64,000 nt of DNA. Origin: Pseudisothecium myosuroides. Taxonomy: Eukaryota > Streptophyta > Bryopsida > Hypnales > Lembophyllaceae. Both the position numbers and the translations under genes were made by a program. Shown here one piece after another: positions 11,649-23,451 of the stretch (the stretch's first letter is position 1; each line of letters opens with the position of its first letter). The stretch covers positions 7,628,501 to 7,692,500 of the forward strand of contig OX637288.1 in the NCBI GenBank assembly GCA_951799445.1. The letters are read 5' to 3'. The notes under the pieces are model-generated. The model was not told the origin of the DNA and did not search any database. It saw only the letters and a program-made list of their open reading frames with translations.

Positions 11649-13671
11649 ATGGGAAGCCTGGATTGGTTGACTGCGTCTTGGATTCGGGACTTGTCTGGAG
11701 GACTGCGTGGTCATGGAGATTTGGCTCGTGCTGAATTCCTGAATGATTGGTGTCTAGTGGGGTCTGGTTTGGAGTTACGCTCGAGGGCAATTGTAGGCAG
11801 TGCAAAGGTTTCTTGGGTGGTGGACATCCATCATGACCTTTATTTATGGGAAGGTTTCTTGGATACCTGGCTGCGATGTGTGAACGCAATCCAAACATCA
11901 CTAAATGATTGGTTGGAAAGCGGGCGTCCAACGCTACTGTACTCCTTGGTACGATCAATATTTCAGGCTGTAGGGGGGATTCTTCCTGAAGAGCCCTCAG
12001 AGGACTCAAGACCGTCTTACGTCGTTGTTGTGTCGGCACTGGTTCTGCTGTCTCTGGTATACCATTACCTCACGGGGAATATCGACAGGGGTGGCTCTAG
12101 AGCATACTCACGCAGTTCTTTAGATTTTCGAGATATTTACGTGGCAATAGTCCTGTTCCTGGGCGCCTATGTCTGGATTAAGTTCAGAGAAGTAGCCTTC
12201 AAAGGTGTGCACCCCAGAACACTAACGGGCAAGCAAGGGGGCACCAAGGTGGTGTATGAAGCACGATTGACACCTCCCAAGTGGAACGGCAAACCAGTGC
12301 CAAGGCTCGATCTTGGGCAGTTCGCCACCCCGCAAGAGGCACACAATAAGTTTCTCATTGCTGCTTTCTACTACAACCGAGATGCAGGTTTGCTGGACGG
12401 CTGGTTTCAGGTCCCCCCTATGAGTGAGGAAGAGCGACGTTTCGCTGGCGAGGAGAAGAGGAAGTGGGTGATAGTTCAAGCAAAGAAGGTCTATGAAGAT
12501 TTCAAAAAGGAGAAGGCGGAGGCAGCCTTGTTCCAGGAATTGTTTGAACCATGTGAAGGTCAGGCGACGCAAGAACGTGATGTGGGAAATGTGGATCCTT
12601 ATGGGGCGAGCTTGTTGAACTCAGCTGAACCTCAACAGCCAGCCCTTGCGAGTCAGGTGGAGAACTCGGGAATGGGTATGGCCATGCTGGACAATTATCG
12701 TTCAGATTGCGCATCCCATTCTTTTGATGGAATGCATGAGGTAAGCAAGTGAACTTATTCCTTCTGCTTTTGATTGGTTTTCAGTACAGTAGTAGAATAG
12801 AATCTATTTTTAGGTCATGTTCCCGTTCGTGAGAGGATTCTAATGCATTGAAGCATTAAAATATGTACGATGTGGATACCACATAAATAAGCGATGAATT
12901 ATTGGTGTTTCAAGTAGTAACTAGGGTCCCAGTCACATTTGAACCTTGAGATGCTGCATTTACAGAGTATCTTCAATGAGCATCTTTGGATGCGATAGAA
13001 CGAAGAAGTCTTTCATATGGCCATGTGTTGGCTTTATAAATGGATGATTTCTAAAGCCACGGGAAAGATGTGCAGGCTTTAGTGGGTTTCTGCCTTATCA
13101 CAAATGCACTCCCCTTGCTGGTTTAGGATTCTGACTCCATTTGACGGATGATGTTCAGGGTCTTGCGCTTTCAAATTGTCTCAGCCTTGGTTGTCAAGAA
13201 GGATCTGCTCTACCAGTTTCACAACTGCCACTTAACACAGAGAGTGGGATGAGTCTGAACGGCAGTGACCAAGTGGACTTACTTCAAACTCGTGTGGGCA
13301 CTCAGCAACAGCAGATTTCTCTTCAGCAACAATTGATTTCTGATCAGCAACAACAGATTTCTCTTCAGCAACAACAATTTGATCGTCAGCAACAACTTTT
13401 TTCTGATCAGCAATGGCAAATCGAAGAACTCCGTGCCCACGTATTGCAGTTCCAACATCCGCAACGTATTCAGCAGCAGCATTTCCAAGAATCCAGGATT
13501 CAAAACCTTCAGTGGCCATGTCAGTTTGGCCTTCAACAGCAGCAGCTGCAAGTCATCAACCAAGGATTTCCAGGCTTTGAGGTGGAGATGGAGGAGAGCA
13601 TGCATCAACATAATTACTCGAGCTTCATGGCTCCGCCACGTGATGGAGGGGAAGCCCAGGAATCGTTTTGA
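11649..13671 (+). CDS. Array gene copy 1: two-TM protein with AP2-like segment and Gln-rich tail
   Basis: Two exons, 11,649-12,740 and 13,159-13,671 (GAG|GTAAGC donor, TTCAG acceptor, phase 0), give 534 residues. The start GCCATGG is the first in-frame ATG. Two hydrophobic segments lie at about residues 123-141 (VVVVSALVLLSLVYHYL) and 163-180 (IYVAIVLFLGAYVWIKF). Residues ~199-245 resemble the second half of an AP2/ERF domain: YEARL strand, then LGQFATPQEAHNKFLIAAFY matching the LG-F-T-EEAA--YD-AA pattern. The N-terminal YRG element is missing. A charged helical stretch follows (~255-300). Exon 2 encodes a Gln-rich region with repeated QQQISLQQQ words and an acidic C-terminus. I do not recognise the family as a whole; a membrane-held DNA-binding protein is an inference. 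Length differences from copy 2 are all in frame, suggesting selection on the protein. Confidence 0.75.
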
Positions 13672-13838
13672 GAGTTGGATACATTTATGTACAGTAATGT
13701 ACAGTACATGTAGCGTAATTTGGCTATCGCAGTACTTTAATGTTAGCTTAAAAGTTTTTCTCAGAATATAGTACGCTCTTCATGCATTAGTGGGAAGGGT
13801 TACATCAAGAAATATCAAGTTTTATGTTTTGCATTCAC

Positions 13839-13844
13839 AATAAA
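13839..13844 (+). terminator. Poly(A) signal of copy 1
   Basis: AATAAA about 170 bases after the stop codon; the same hexamer and context occur in copy 2 (22,796-22,801). At the left window edge (about 24-29) the equivalent reads ATGAAT, so that copy's signal is altered. Confidence 0.55.
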
Positions 13845-16175
13845 TGGAAGTATATTTTTACTCTTAAGTTAGTCTGTGGTCTGGCAATATTGTTGCTAGA
13901 GTTGCGATATCTCAGTGCCAGTGATAATTATGAATCAAGAGGTCAAATATAAAACCCTCAATTCTTGTGCATCCTACCCTTGAGCCCTTAATCCTGAGTC
14001 ATTCCTCTACAACAATATTGTAGGTGATCCCCATATACTCCTTACAAGTGAGAATGACACTGGGAAACAGTGTATGTAAGAGATGCATTAGTTCATTCAC
14101 AGCAGAATTTCCCAAGTATCTAGCACCAAATATGTAAAACCACGAGATGAGCTTTGACAATACTCTCAGTTGAAAGTGCTGACTAAGTTTCCTTTCCTGC
14201 GGTAAAAAAATAGATTGAGAGCAATTGGACACAAAAACGAATGCTTAGACTTTGGAGCAATGAATTTCTGATCCTAGCGATAGATTAGAGGGAAGGACTT
14301 GATCTATTGCGGTGAAGAAAAGTTGTGAACTAGACCACCCATCATGTAATTAGCATGATCACCAAGCAGATTGCAGAAGAAAAATGAATCAATATATAAA
14401 ATATGCTTATAAGAAATTGCACATCAATTCCCTTGTTCACCGATTTATCATTTATCAAGGTTTCTGGTGCAGAACTGGAACAATGGCTCAACTCTATAAT
14501 TCTCTGCTTCACTCATTGCCTAGAAATGATCAAGGACAACATCTGCACTCAAAACTGTCTCAGTCTCCGCTGTCTGTACGGTGTTCAATAGGATGAAACT
14601 AGTCTTTTAAAAGTCTTACCACACAGACACAAAGATAAACCACAACAACGCAGATGCCTCACTGAGTCAAGTTTGTTTGAGCCTCCGCATCGTAGATTTC
14701 AACACAAGTCAACGTTTTGCCACTGTTTCAACATAAGTTGGCCCCTGAGAACTGCTGGGATTACTACCACAAGAGCAAGGTTCTCTGCTATCTGAACTTG
14801 GTGTTCCTCACTTCGTGTAATCACGTTCAAGTTTCCTGCAAATGCAATACCCATTCTCCCGGCATTAGCTTAGACTTGGAAGAACTACAAACGAGAATAA
14901 CATTACATCAAATATATAATACACTGACCCCTTTTCAAACAGAAATCAGTGATGAATCACACTTGAATAGTATCACAAGCACAATGGTCTGCTTTCACGA
15001 ATCAATTGCAAACAAAACCTCCTGACGTACTTGTTTGAAGCTTCCAAACTTGTATAATACTGCAAACATTAGCACATACCAACCACCTGCTTGAGCAATG
15101 CAAACTTGGAAATCACCAAGGTAAGTACAAAATCATCATTAATCAAAAACCGTCACATCTAGATTTTTGCCTAAAATGAAGACCTCAAATTTATGTGGAT
15201 GTACAAGTCCCGGTACAAGTTTGAAAACATTAGAACTTTGTGTCAATTCATGGTACACCTAGCACCAGCATTTAGAAAATTCATAACTTCTTCTTACGTT
15301 GTCCAAATAATGTATCATAAACTGTGTTGGAATCCCATTGTTTACCAATTTGACTTGATAGAAACAAATCTTGCCATTTAATAGCAACTATGCTTAGTTG
15401 CAATTTTGAGGCAATTAGAAGTGCATATCCCTTCATCCATGTTCATCTTGTGGCTTGTGACATCTTGTTGATGCTCTAGCACTTGAGAGTTGCTTCTCCG
15501 CCTTTGGCTCTACACCATTTGATTTTTTCTACCTTAGTAGATGTGTAGATTGAGTGCATGGGAAATTGATGCTCCTTTTCAATGTTGTTGTACGGTTGTT
15601 TTGAAATGAAGAATGCAAGCATTGAACCAAGAATTGGATCATTTAATAACAAAGTACCTTGGTGTTAGGTCTCGTTCTTTCTGGGTTAACCTGCCATGTG
15701 ATGATGTGTCCCAATTTTTTCAAATGGCACGGGCAAATTGGAATCTAGAGCTTCATTATACAAGCGAGTTCCAACCTCTTGAGCAAGAGCTCCAATTAAT
15801 CATGTTTCCTATTTCGGGGCCAAACTTTTGACTTTGTCCTATAAACAGTTAAACACCAAAGTGGTACATTTCCTACTTAGTTTAGAGATGATGATAATCA
15901 GCTTGCAACATCCCGAAGTGTTTCACCTTCTATTACGTGGTGGATGTAAGGATTTGATTAAGTTTGAGATATACGGTATATACGCGGATGGAATTACCGA
16001 TCTCCTGTGACAATGTGCCAGACATATGAGGATAAGGAGGCCTCCAATTTGTTGCACACTGTAATCTAATTTGAACCCAATTCTCTAATCTTCTAATTTT
16101 CTAACTCTTCTTTACTCCCAGTGACAAAGTCATCTACACTCTACATGTATGATGCCCATTTTTTGATAACAGTGG

Positions 16176-16264
16176 TGTTAGCACAAGTCTTGGGAATGAA
16201 TTGAGGTACACCTTTGAACTGAAAATAGTCCAAAGGAAATCCATTCGTAAGGCTTGGGCTAACA
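16176..16264 (+). repeat. Paralogue of the 6.6-kb hairpin, one arm shortened
   Basis: Starts TGTTAGCACAAGTCTTGGG and ends GGCTTGGGCTAACA. Compared with 6607-6706, about 11 bases at the loop and 3' arm are missing, so the lower stem still pairs but the upper stem is lost. Confidence 0.5.
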
Positions 16265-16991
16265 GCCAGGGTTCCTGGGTGGTTCTTCCACAATTGTATT
16301 GAACTTTCAAAGAGTCCATCCAAGAGGCAGGCGATAATATTTAGGAAAATCGCCGTGATACATGTGATAAAGCCCATGCAATCAGTACTTGTGAAGGTTC
16401 AAAACTAGACTTCTACATGCTGAGTTCTACCTTCTACAGTAAGAGTATCACAGAGCATCCTGGTATGCTGCTTGGACATGACACGAATCATGACACAAAC
16501 CAACTTCATTGTCATTGTGGCAAGCTGCAAGTAGGGCTATTTTTTTCATTTTTTAAGAAGTGCCAGAGTGGCGATTTAAAATGTTGTAGTGGTGCTCCAA
16601 ATTTCAACATTCATTCACATATTGGATAGAAAATATCACATTAGCACATATTTCATTTCTCTAATTTGGTTTTCATCCACAATTTGGCGATTTCATCCAA
16701 GAATTTTTTTAATTTGAAGTTCTTTTGGCAATTTCATCCAAGTTTTTTGGCATTTTTTTGACATTTTTTAGCTAGATTATTTTTTTCTGGTGCAAACTGG
16801 CACCAAAAAGCCAAAAAAAAAGCACACCTGGTTGCACGCTGAAGTGGTGGTGTTTTCATGCATTTCACATAACATCTACTGAGGTAATATGTTAAGAAGT
16901 TTGAGCCAAAGCCTAGACTCTACTTCTTGCGCTTCGGGGTAGTTTTCTGGTATAGAGTACCCTCGGTGATGGACTAGTTTGGATTGAACTA

Positions 16992-17114
16992 GGTAATTGC
17001 AATGCAGGCCAAGTTATCAAAAATAATCGCCGGCTAGGACCTACCGAGCCATGGGCGCGAGGTTGGTACTAACCTGCAATTCTTTTTGGTGACTTGGCCT
17101 ACTTTGCAATTACC
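16992..17114. mobile_element. 123-bp hairpin MITE
   Basis: The ends GGTAATTGCAATGCAGGCC and GGCCTACTTTGCAATTACC are complementary over about 32 positions. The centre (17,030-17,080) is GC-rich. No clear target duplication. Confidence 0.55.
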
Positions 17115-17385
17115 GGACAATATGTCAATGTAGAAGGGTTGAGTCGTTTGACTTCTTTGATTGCTTAACCAATCAAAACATGCCACAATGGCAAAAGTCT
17201 CTTGCATTTAGATTATGTTAGGTGGATCCGCACTCACTAAGTTAATATTGGTTGGTAGCAGTAGAGATTATTCTCGGATTTCTCTCACTGCCACACCAAT
17301 GAAATTTCTACTTCATACACACCCTGTAGAAAATTTGTTCAAGGCAAGCAGTGAGCATTATCAATCCTAATTTGCCTCTCTTTAA

Positions 17386-18315
17386 CCTCTAAAGGACCAA
17401 GGCCTTTTTTCTGCCAAAAAACACTCAAAACTGCCATATCTATAGCAAAGAGTAAAAAAATTGAAAATTGTTTTTTTCCCACATCTAACCGTAGGATCTT
17501 ACACCTAACTAGTATGAGAGTGTGTGGAAACAAATTCAGAATTTTTGACCGCACAGATTGCAAGATATCTGCGTTTAAAGTGGAAAAAACAAGTTTTTTA
17601 GCACATTGTGGGACTGGATTTTTTGACTTTTAACATTTTTAACTTAAAATTTTTGTACTACAGAGTTTTAAGCTTTTAATCTTTATAGTGGAGAATTGAG
17701 TTGAGAGTCTAGGAAAAAAAAAGAAATTAAAAAAAACTTGATTATCATTCTTAAAAAAATTATTAAGTAGAAGTAGGTATGAGATAGAAGGAAAATCTAA
17801 AACATTAATATATTTTAGATGGAATTAAAATACACTAATCCCAATGGTGAGATTGTTCTAACAAGTAAATCAGACAATGCAAAAAAAAAAAATTTGAAAA
17901 ATTTGAAAAATTGCATTCAGAAATGAATCCTACAAGTTATTTTTTCAAGAAGATGCTTTAACTCCCCAAAAAACAAGAATGTCCATAACTTTCTCATAAC
18001 ATATTCAAATGAAATGAATCAAAGCTTTCCAAATAGAAAAAAATATAATCTATGAGAAAAAAAATATTAAAAAAAAAATTCAAATTTTTGTCCATTTTTT
18101 TTTGGCTGCCCGGGCTGCCCGCCGTCCCCTCGTTTGAGCTTATTTGGTCATAACTTTTTTTCCCGGGCACCGATTGTGAAAAAAATTATATTCCCACAAA
18201 GCTAATCAGATTTTCTACCTCCAGAAAAATTTCAGAAAATCAGGAGAAAATTTCAGCCCGTAGGTACCTGCCCGAAAATGCATTTGTCCCCCAAAGGACA
18301 ACGGTCCTTTAGGGG
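17386..18315. mobile_element. TTAA-flanked element, 930 bp
   Basis: TTAA at 17,382-17,385 and 18,316-18,319; ends CCTCTAAAGGACC and (opposite strand) CCCCTAAAGGACC. The same family, in reverse orientation and disrupted by further insertions, makes up most of 27,473-28,975. No transposase reading frame. Ends and TTAA fit a piggyBac-type non-autonomous element. Confidence 0.75.
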
Positions 18316-18429
18316 TTAATCTTTCAAAACATGCCACAATGACAAAACTCTCTTGCATTGACATTATGTGCTCCATCTCCAAAATTGTAGATTTAGACTC
18401 TATAACCTCCTGGCAGTTGTTTACAGTGA

Positions 18430-20230
18430 ATGCCAAGCAGGCCTTAGGGAAATCATGTTCACAAGTAGTTACACATGTTGAATTAAAAAAAAATTATGTT
18501 GAAGAATTGAATTGAAAGTCTAGGAATTTTTTTCCAAAAAGAACACAGTTGATTTTTATTAATTTTGTAAAAAATTGCAAATGAGAAATAGGTCCTAGAT
18601 TGAACAAAAAACTAAATTGTCAATAGCTCTAAGGTAGAATTGAAACACAATAGTTCCAATGGTGAGATTATTCTAGCAAGCAAATTTAACCTTATCAAAC
18701 AATTTTTTTTCAACTGTAAAAATTGCTTTCAAAAATGAATCTTCTAAATTATTTTTCAAGAAGATGCTTAGATTGCCCAAAAAACAAGATTGTTCATAAT
18801 TTTTACATCAACATTCCAAATGGAGTGAATCAAAGATCTCCGTATAGACAAAAATATGACCTATAAGGAACAATTTTCTTAAAATTTTATTTCAAGTTTT
18901 TGTGGATTTGTTTTTTTGCCGCCAGCAATGTGTGAATGTGATCAAAAGAAGTGAAAATTGGAGAAATGGTTTTGCTACAATGGTGCAATGTATTAGAATA
19001 AGACAACTTACTAAAGCATTTTGTTCATCATTTAGAATAGGGAAGCAAGAGCACAAGCTCAAGTGTTAATATCCTCACTATTTCCTTACACCACATAATT
19101 ATTTTGAAGATTATATTCTTGTAGGTACAAATTATGATCTCCAGAGAAGTTTAACCCCTAATTGAGTAAAGAGACCATTGTGAATTTTTTGAAAACTCAG
19201 GCACAAACTATTGACTTCATAATTTGAAACTTTTGCATGAAATGTCTTGGTTGGATGCTAATCATCCTAATCTTCATGGAAATCTTTGTTTCACGACGTC
19301 ATTCCAATAAATATTGTTAAAGTTATAAATTTATTTAATATCAAAGTCAAAGCAAAGCAACTAAAACTATATTCTAAACAAAGATTGATTAATTTTATTT
19401 CTTTTGAGCAGATTGATATGTACTCAAAAACATTTAAACCATTCAATTTTGAACAATGAAGTGAATGTTATGAGGAGTTTTATTTTGCTAGCAATGAAGG
19501 TAGAAAAGACATATAAAGTCATTTTATAAACTCAATGCTAAAAAAATTCAAATATAAACAAAAGCATAGGATATATATTGTTTACTTGAACATCCTCACC
19601 ATTGAGATTTACAATTCTCAATTTTTTGTAAAAGTTTATAGCAATTTAGATTTTCCTTTCATTTAGTACTTTGATAGTTTTTGAAAGATGGATCTCAAAG
19701 TTTTTTGGTTATAACCTTTATTTCATGTAATCTCAACCTATTTTTCCACAAATTGACAAAATTGCACAAATTATGGGACATATACGGCATTTTTCCCTAG
19801 AATTGTTGAAAGACAAAACTTCACTTTTGGACAGGGCTAAAAGAAACTACTATAATTTGGAAGTTTAAGCACAATCAATGAACATGCAAATGGAGACAAT
19901 TTTCACTCTAAAATTTCAAAGGGATGTACTTGAACAAGTTAACTGAAAGATCGTATTGTTAATTTGTTAGATAATAAAAAAAAGATAAAGATTTTAGCTT
20001 TGTTTTGGCCGGATACAAGTTTTTTAGAGCAATTTAGGGCCTCAAAACACCGCAATAAATTAGAAGTTAAGAAACTACCCAACTCCCACATCGTATGCCA
20101 CATCAGACTAAGGTAATCATACCCATTATACTGGTAGTCAATCTCAAAATGGCGTCCCCTAGTTCCATATGTGCAACATTTGAGTTCACAAATCTTGGCG
20201 TATTGTAGATAGTGGACTGCGTTTGAAGAG
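18430..20230 (+). repeat. U-block of tandem unit B
   Basis: Matches 7,256-8,440 and then 10,155-11,200 of unit A without the 8.4-10.15 kb insert or the two MITEs. The similarity is high (long identical runs such as around 19,020-19,140 versus 7,805-7,925), so this part of the duplication is fairly recent. Nothing gene-like is visible. Confidence 0.75.
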
Positions 20231-20299
20231 AGGGGCGCAATGCAGCCTAAAGTCGCTCCGATTGTCGTGTGTGAAACAGCCCTTAGACTCTAATACTAC

Positions 20300-20600
20300 C
20301 ACGTGTCTTCTTCTCCCCCCTCTTTGACCCTTTCACGGTCTTCTTTCCCCCCTTCGTCCCCCCCTCCGATTCCCCCTCATCGTGTCCCCCCCCTTTGCTT
20401 TCCTGCCGTCCCCCCCCCCCCAATTGTCTGTACAAAGCCAAGCCAACCCAGCTGTTGTGTTACATAGTGAGCTCACCAGCAAGCTTGTGCCTCAGCAAGC
20501 TTGCATGAACATTCTACTTTCTGTTCCTTTCGACCGGGAGCTTCACCCACTTTATTTTTTTGTTGTCAGTCGTGGCTAACGAGTCTGGGTTTCACTCGTG
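20300..20600 (+). promoter_or_regulatory. Promoter/leader of array gene copy 2, TATA box lost
   Basis: The G-box CACGTG (20,300-20,305) and the C/T-rich tract (including a C run near 20,410-20,422) are kept. The region aligned with copy 1's TATATAA reads GTGTTACATAGTGAG (about 20,456-20,470), with no TATA box. A CAGCAAGCTTG word is duplicated in the leader (20,477-20,505). Confidence 0.55.
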
Positions 20601-20657
20601 AGCACTGTCGGTAGGCAAACAGAGGTTCTGGGTGGGGTGGGGTAGTGGTTCTGCCGG

Positions 20658-20675
20658 ATGTTCATATGCACTTGA
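20658..20675 (+). promoter_or_regulatory. Conserved 5-codon upstream ORF, copy 2
   Basis: Same five codons and stop, and the same four-base spacing to the main GCCATGG, as copy 1. The second uATG opens a longer overlapping frame here than in copy 1. Confidence 0.5.
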
Positions 20676-20679
20676 GGCC

Positions 20680-22667
20680 ATGGGAAGCCTGGATAGGTTG
20701 CCTGCGTTTTTTATTCTTCGGGACTTGTCTGGACTGCGTGATCATGGAGATTTGGCTAGTGCTGAAACCCTGAATGATTGGATACAGCGGTGGGGTGCTT
20801 GGGAGGTCCATTCGAGGGCAATCGAAGGCAGTGCAAAGGTTTCTTGGGTGGTGGACATCAGTCATGGCCTTTATTTACAGAAAGGTTTCTTGTCACGTTC
20901 TTTGGATACCTGGCTGCGATTGGTGAACGCATTCCAAACATCACTAAATGATTGGTTGGAAAGCGGGCGTCCAACGCTGCTGTACTCCTTGGCACAATCA
21001 ATATATACGGGTGACATATGGTGGGGTCCTCCTGAAGAGCCCTCCGAGGCCTCAGTACCGTCTTTCGCCGTTGTTGTGTCGGCAGTGGTTCTGCTGGCTC
21101 TGGTATACCATTACCTCACGGGGAATGTCGATAGGGGTGGCTTTAGAGCATACTCGCGTAGTTCTCTAGATTTTCGAGATATTTACGTAGCAATAGTCCT
21201 GTTCCTAGGCGCCTATGTTTGGATTAAGTTCAGAGAGGTAGCTCCTAAAGGAGTGCACCGCAGAGAACTACCGGACAAGCAAGGGGGCACCAAGGTGGTG
21301 TATGAAGCACGATTGAAACCTCCCATGTGGAACGGCAAAAAAGTGCCAAGGCTCGATCTTGGGCGGTTCGCCACCCCGCAAGAGGCACACAACAAGTTTC
21401 TCATTGCTGCTTTCTACTACAACCGAGCTGGAGGTTTGCTGGATGGCTGGTTTCAGGTCCCCCCCATGAGGGCGGAAGAACGACGTTTCTCTGGCGAGCA
21501 GAAGAGGAAGTGGGTGATCGTTCAAGCAAAGAAGGTCTATGAAGATTTCAAAAAGGAGAAGGCGGAGGCAGCCTTGTTCCAGGAATTGTTTGAACCATGT
21601 GAAGGTCAGGCGACGCAAGAACGTGATGTGGGAAATGTGGATCCTTATGGGGCGAGCTTGTTGAACTCAGCTGAACCTCAACAGCCAGCCCTTGCGAGCC
21701 AGGTGGAGAACTCGGGAATGGGTGTGGCCATGCTGGACAATCATCGTTCGGATTGCGCATCCCATTTTTTCGATGGAATGCATGAGGTAAAGCAAGTGAA
21801 CTTATTCCTTCTGCTTTCGAGTGGTTTTCAGTACAGTAGTAGAATAGAATCTATTTTTAGGTCATGTTCCCGTTCGTGAGAGGATTCTAATGCATTGAAG
21901 CATTAATATATGTACGATGTGGATATGACATAAATAAGCGATGAATTATTGGTGTTTCAAGTAGTAACTAGGGTCCCAGTCACATTTAAACCTTGAGATG
22001 CTGCATTTACAGAGTATCTTCAATGAGCATCTTTGGATGCGATAGAACGAAGAATATGGCCATGTGTTGGCTTTATAAATGGATGATTTCTAAAGCCACG
22101 GGAAAAGATGTGCAGGCTTTATGGGTTTCTGCGTTTATTACAAATGCACTACCCTTGCTGGTTTAGGTTTCTGACACCATTTTGACGAATGATATTCAGG
22201 GTCTTGCGCTTTCAAATGGCCATAGCCATGTCTTTCAAGAAGGATCTGCTCTACCAATTTCACAACTGCCACCCAACACCGAGAGTGGAATGAGCCTGAA
22301 CGGCAGTGACCAGTTGAACTTACTTCAAACACGTGTGGGCACTCAGCAACAACAAATTTCTCTTCAGCAGCAACAAATCCAAGAATTTGCTGCCCAAATT
22401 TTGCAGTTGCAGCATCAGCAACGTATTCAGCAGCAACAACCCCAAAAATCCAGGATTCAAAACCCTCAGTGGTCATGTCAGTTTTGCCTTCAACAGCAGC
22501 AGCTGCAAGTCATCAACCAAGGAGTTCCAGGCTTTGAGGTGGAGATGGAGCAGAGCATGCATCAACAAAATTACTCAGACCTCATGGCTCCGCCACCTGA
22601 TGGAGGGGATGTCCAGGAAGCGTTCGTCGGAGTTGGAGACAAGTTGGATACACTTTTGTACATGTAG
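20680..22667 (+). CDS. Array gene copy 2: two-TM protein with AP2-like segment and Gln-rich tail
   Basis: Exons 20,680-21,786 and 22,200-22,667 (GAG|GTAAAG donor, TTCAG acceptor, phase 0) give 524 residues. The architecture is that of copy 1: hydrophobic segments at about residues 128-146 and 168-185, AP2-like segment at about 204-250 with LGRFATPQEAHNKFLIAAFY, charged helix, then Gln-rich exon 2. The N-terminal 100 residues are the most divergent part, with in-frame insertions relative to copy 1 (for example in the LSRSLDTWL region). The stretch encoded by 21,540-21,710 is almost base-identical to copy 1, which suggests gene conversion or strong constraint. The Gln-rich part is shorter by about 27 residues, but the extreme C-terminus is longer. 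Function unknown. Confidence 0.75.
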
Positions 22668-22795
22668 CGTAATTTGGCTATCGCAGTACTGTAATGGTAG
22701 CATATAAGTTTTATATCACGAAAAAGAGTACGCTCTTCATGCATTAGTGGGAGAGGTTACTTTAAGAAATATCAAGTTTTGTGTTCTGTATCCAC

Positions 22796-22801
22796 AATAA
22801 A
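22796..22801 (+). terminator. Poly(A) signal of copy 2
   Basis: AATAAA in the same context as copy 1, about 130 bases after the stop codon. Confidence 0.55.
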
Positions 22802-22844
22802 TGGAAGTAAATTTTTACACTTGGTCTGTAGTCTGGCAATGTTG

Positions 22845-23125
22845 TCGCCAGAATGGCAAGTTGCAAACTGAAATGGCGGTGTTTCATGCGCTTCACATAT
22901 CATCTATTACGATAGTATGTTAAGAAGTCTTGAGCCAAAGCACTACTTCTTGCGCTTTGGGGTAGTATTCTGGCATACGTTCTTGGGCATACCCTAAGTG
23001 ATGCAGCGCTGCACTAGTTTGGGATTTGCGCTCCATCTCCTGAACTGTAGATTCAGACTCCATAACCTCCTGGTAGTTGTTCACGGTGAATGCCAAGGCC
23101 TCAGGGAAATTATGTTAACAAGTGG
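22845..23125 (+). repeat. Short D/U-block remnant after copy 2
   Basis: Aligns with 6,940-7,250 (GGCAAGTTGCAAACTGAAATGG through CTCAGGGAAATTATGTT). Thus, after copy 2, the D-block is deleted from just past the 3' UTR to near its distal end, leaving only this junction piece. Confidence 0.65.
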
Positions 23126-23451
23126 TTGAATTCCCAGCCATTTCTTAGGGGTCAAGTGACTGAGAAGACCGGCAGTAAGAAACTGTTGAGGAGCTCCTAA
23201 CAAGGCCTTGAAGTGCTTGTCCACAGCTGCAAGAAACTCGGGCACTGCTGCTGATCTCCCATTTGTGATGTACTGTACTGTACAGTACAGCAAAGGGATC
23301 CATCTTGGCCATTTTCAGAAACTTCGAAATGTTGATGTTTGCCATCGCTCACAGCTAGTAGTTTCCGATCCTCACAAATATCCTGCAACAACATAAATGC
23401 ATATTGGATTTTAGATGAATGAATTTCCTCTACGCACTTGGTGCATGTCAA
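23081..23451 (-). pseudogene. Frameshifted protein-coding remnant of unknown family
   Basis: On the minus strand, two adjacent frames contain protein-like sequence: DICEDRKLLAVSDGKHQHFE (about 23,350-23,430), then in another frame PEFLAAVDKHFKALLGAPQQ and HLTPKKWLG (about 23,130-23,250). The change of frame occurs near an 18-bp palindrome CTGTACTGTACAGTACAG (around 23,270-23,290), which may have been inserted. I do not recognise the family. It has no counterpart in units A or B. Confidence 0.35.

Larger units (their letters stand above)
13800..18430 (+). repeat. D-block of tandem unit B
   Basis: Follows gene copy 1 and aligns with 1-7,255 and 25,130-27,165 as described for unit A. It lacks the CACTA, solo-LTR and 6.0-kb MITE insertions of unit A, so it gives the empty-site state for them. 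It carries its own insertions at 16,992-17,114 and 17,386-18,315. A divergent A-rich segment at about 16,540-16,830 has no counterpart in unit A. No gene is supported; apparent frames such as 14,717-15,025 are interrupted or shifted in the other copies. Confidence 0.75.

Noticed and set aside
11443..12039. 198-aa minus-strand ORF overlapping exon 1 of copy 1 (and 11,117-11,650)
   Set aside because: Antisense to the promoter and exon 1. The frame is not maintained in copy 2, unlike the sense protein.
13279..13611. Leu-rich minus-strand ORF of 110 aa and its neighbour at 13,232-13,519
   Set aside because: They are antisense readings of the CAG/CAA-rich exon 2 of array gene copy 1. The Leu and Val runs come from repeated codons, and no splice or promoter context supports them.
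14717..15025. 102-aa ORF in D-block B with counterpart at 1,840-2,094
   Set aside because: The apparent similarity follows the DNA repeat. The frame is broken differently in units A, C and the inverted copy, so protein-level selection is not supported.
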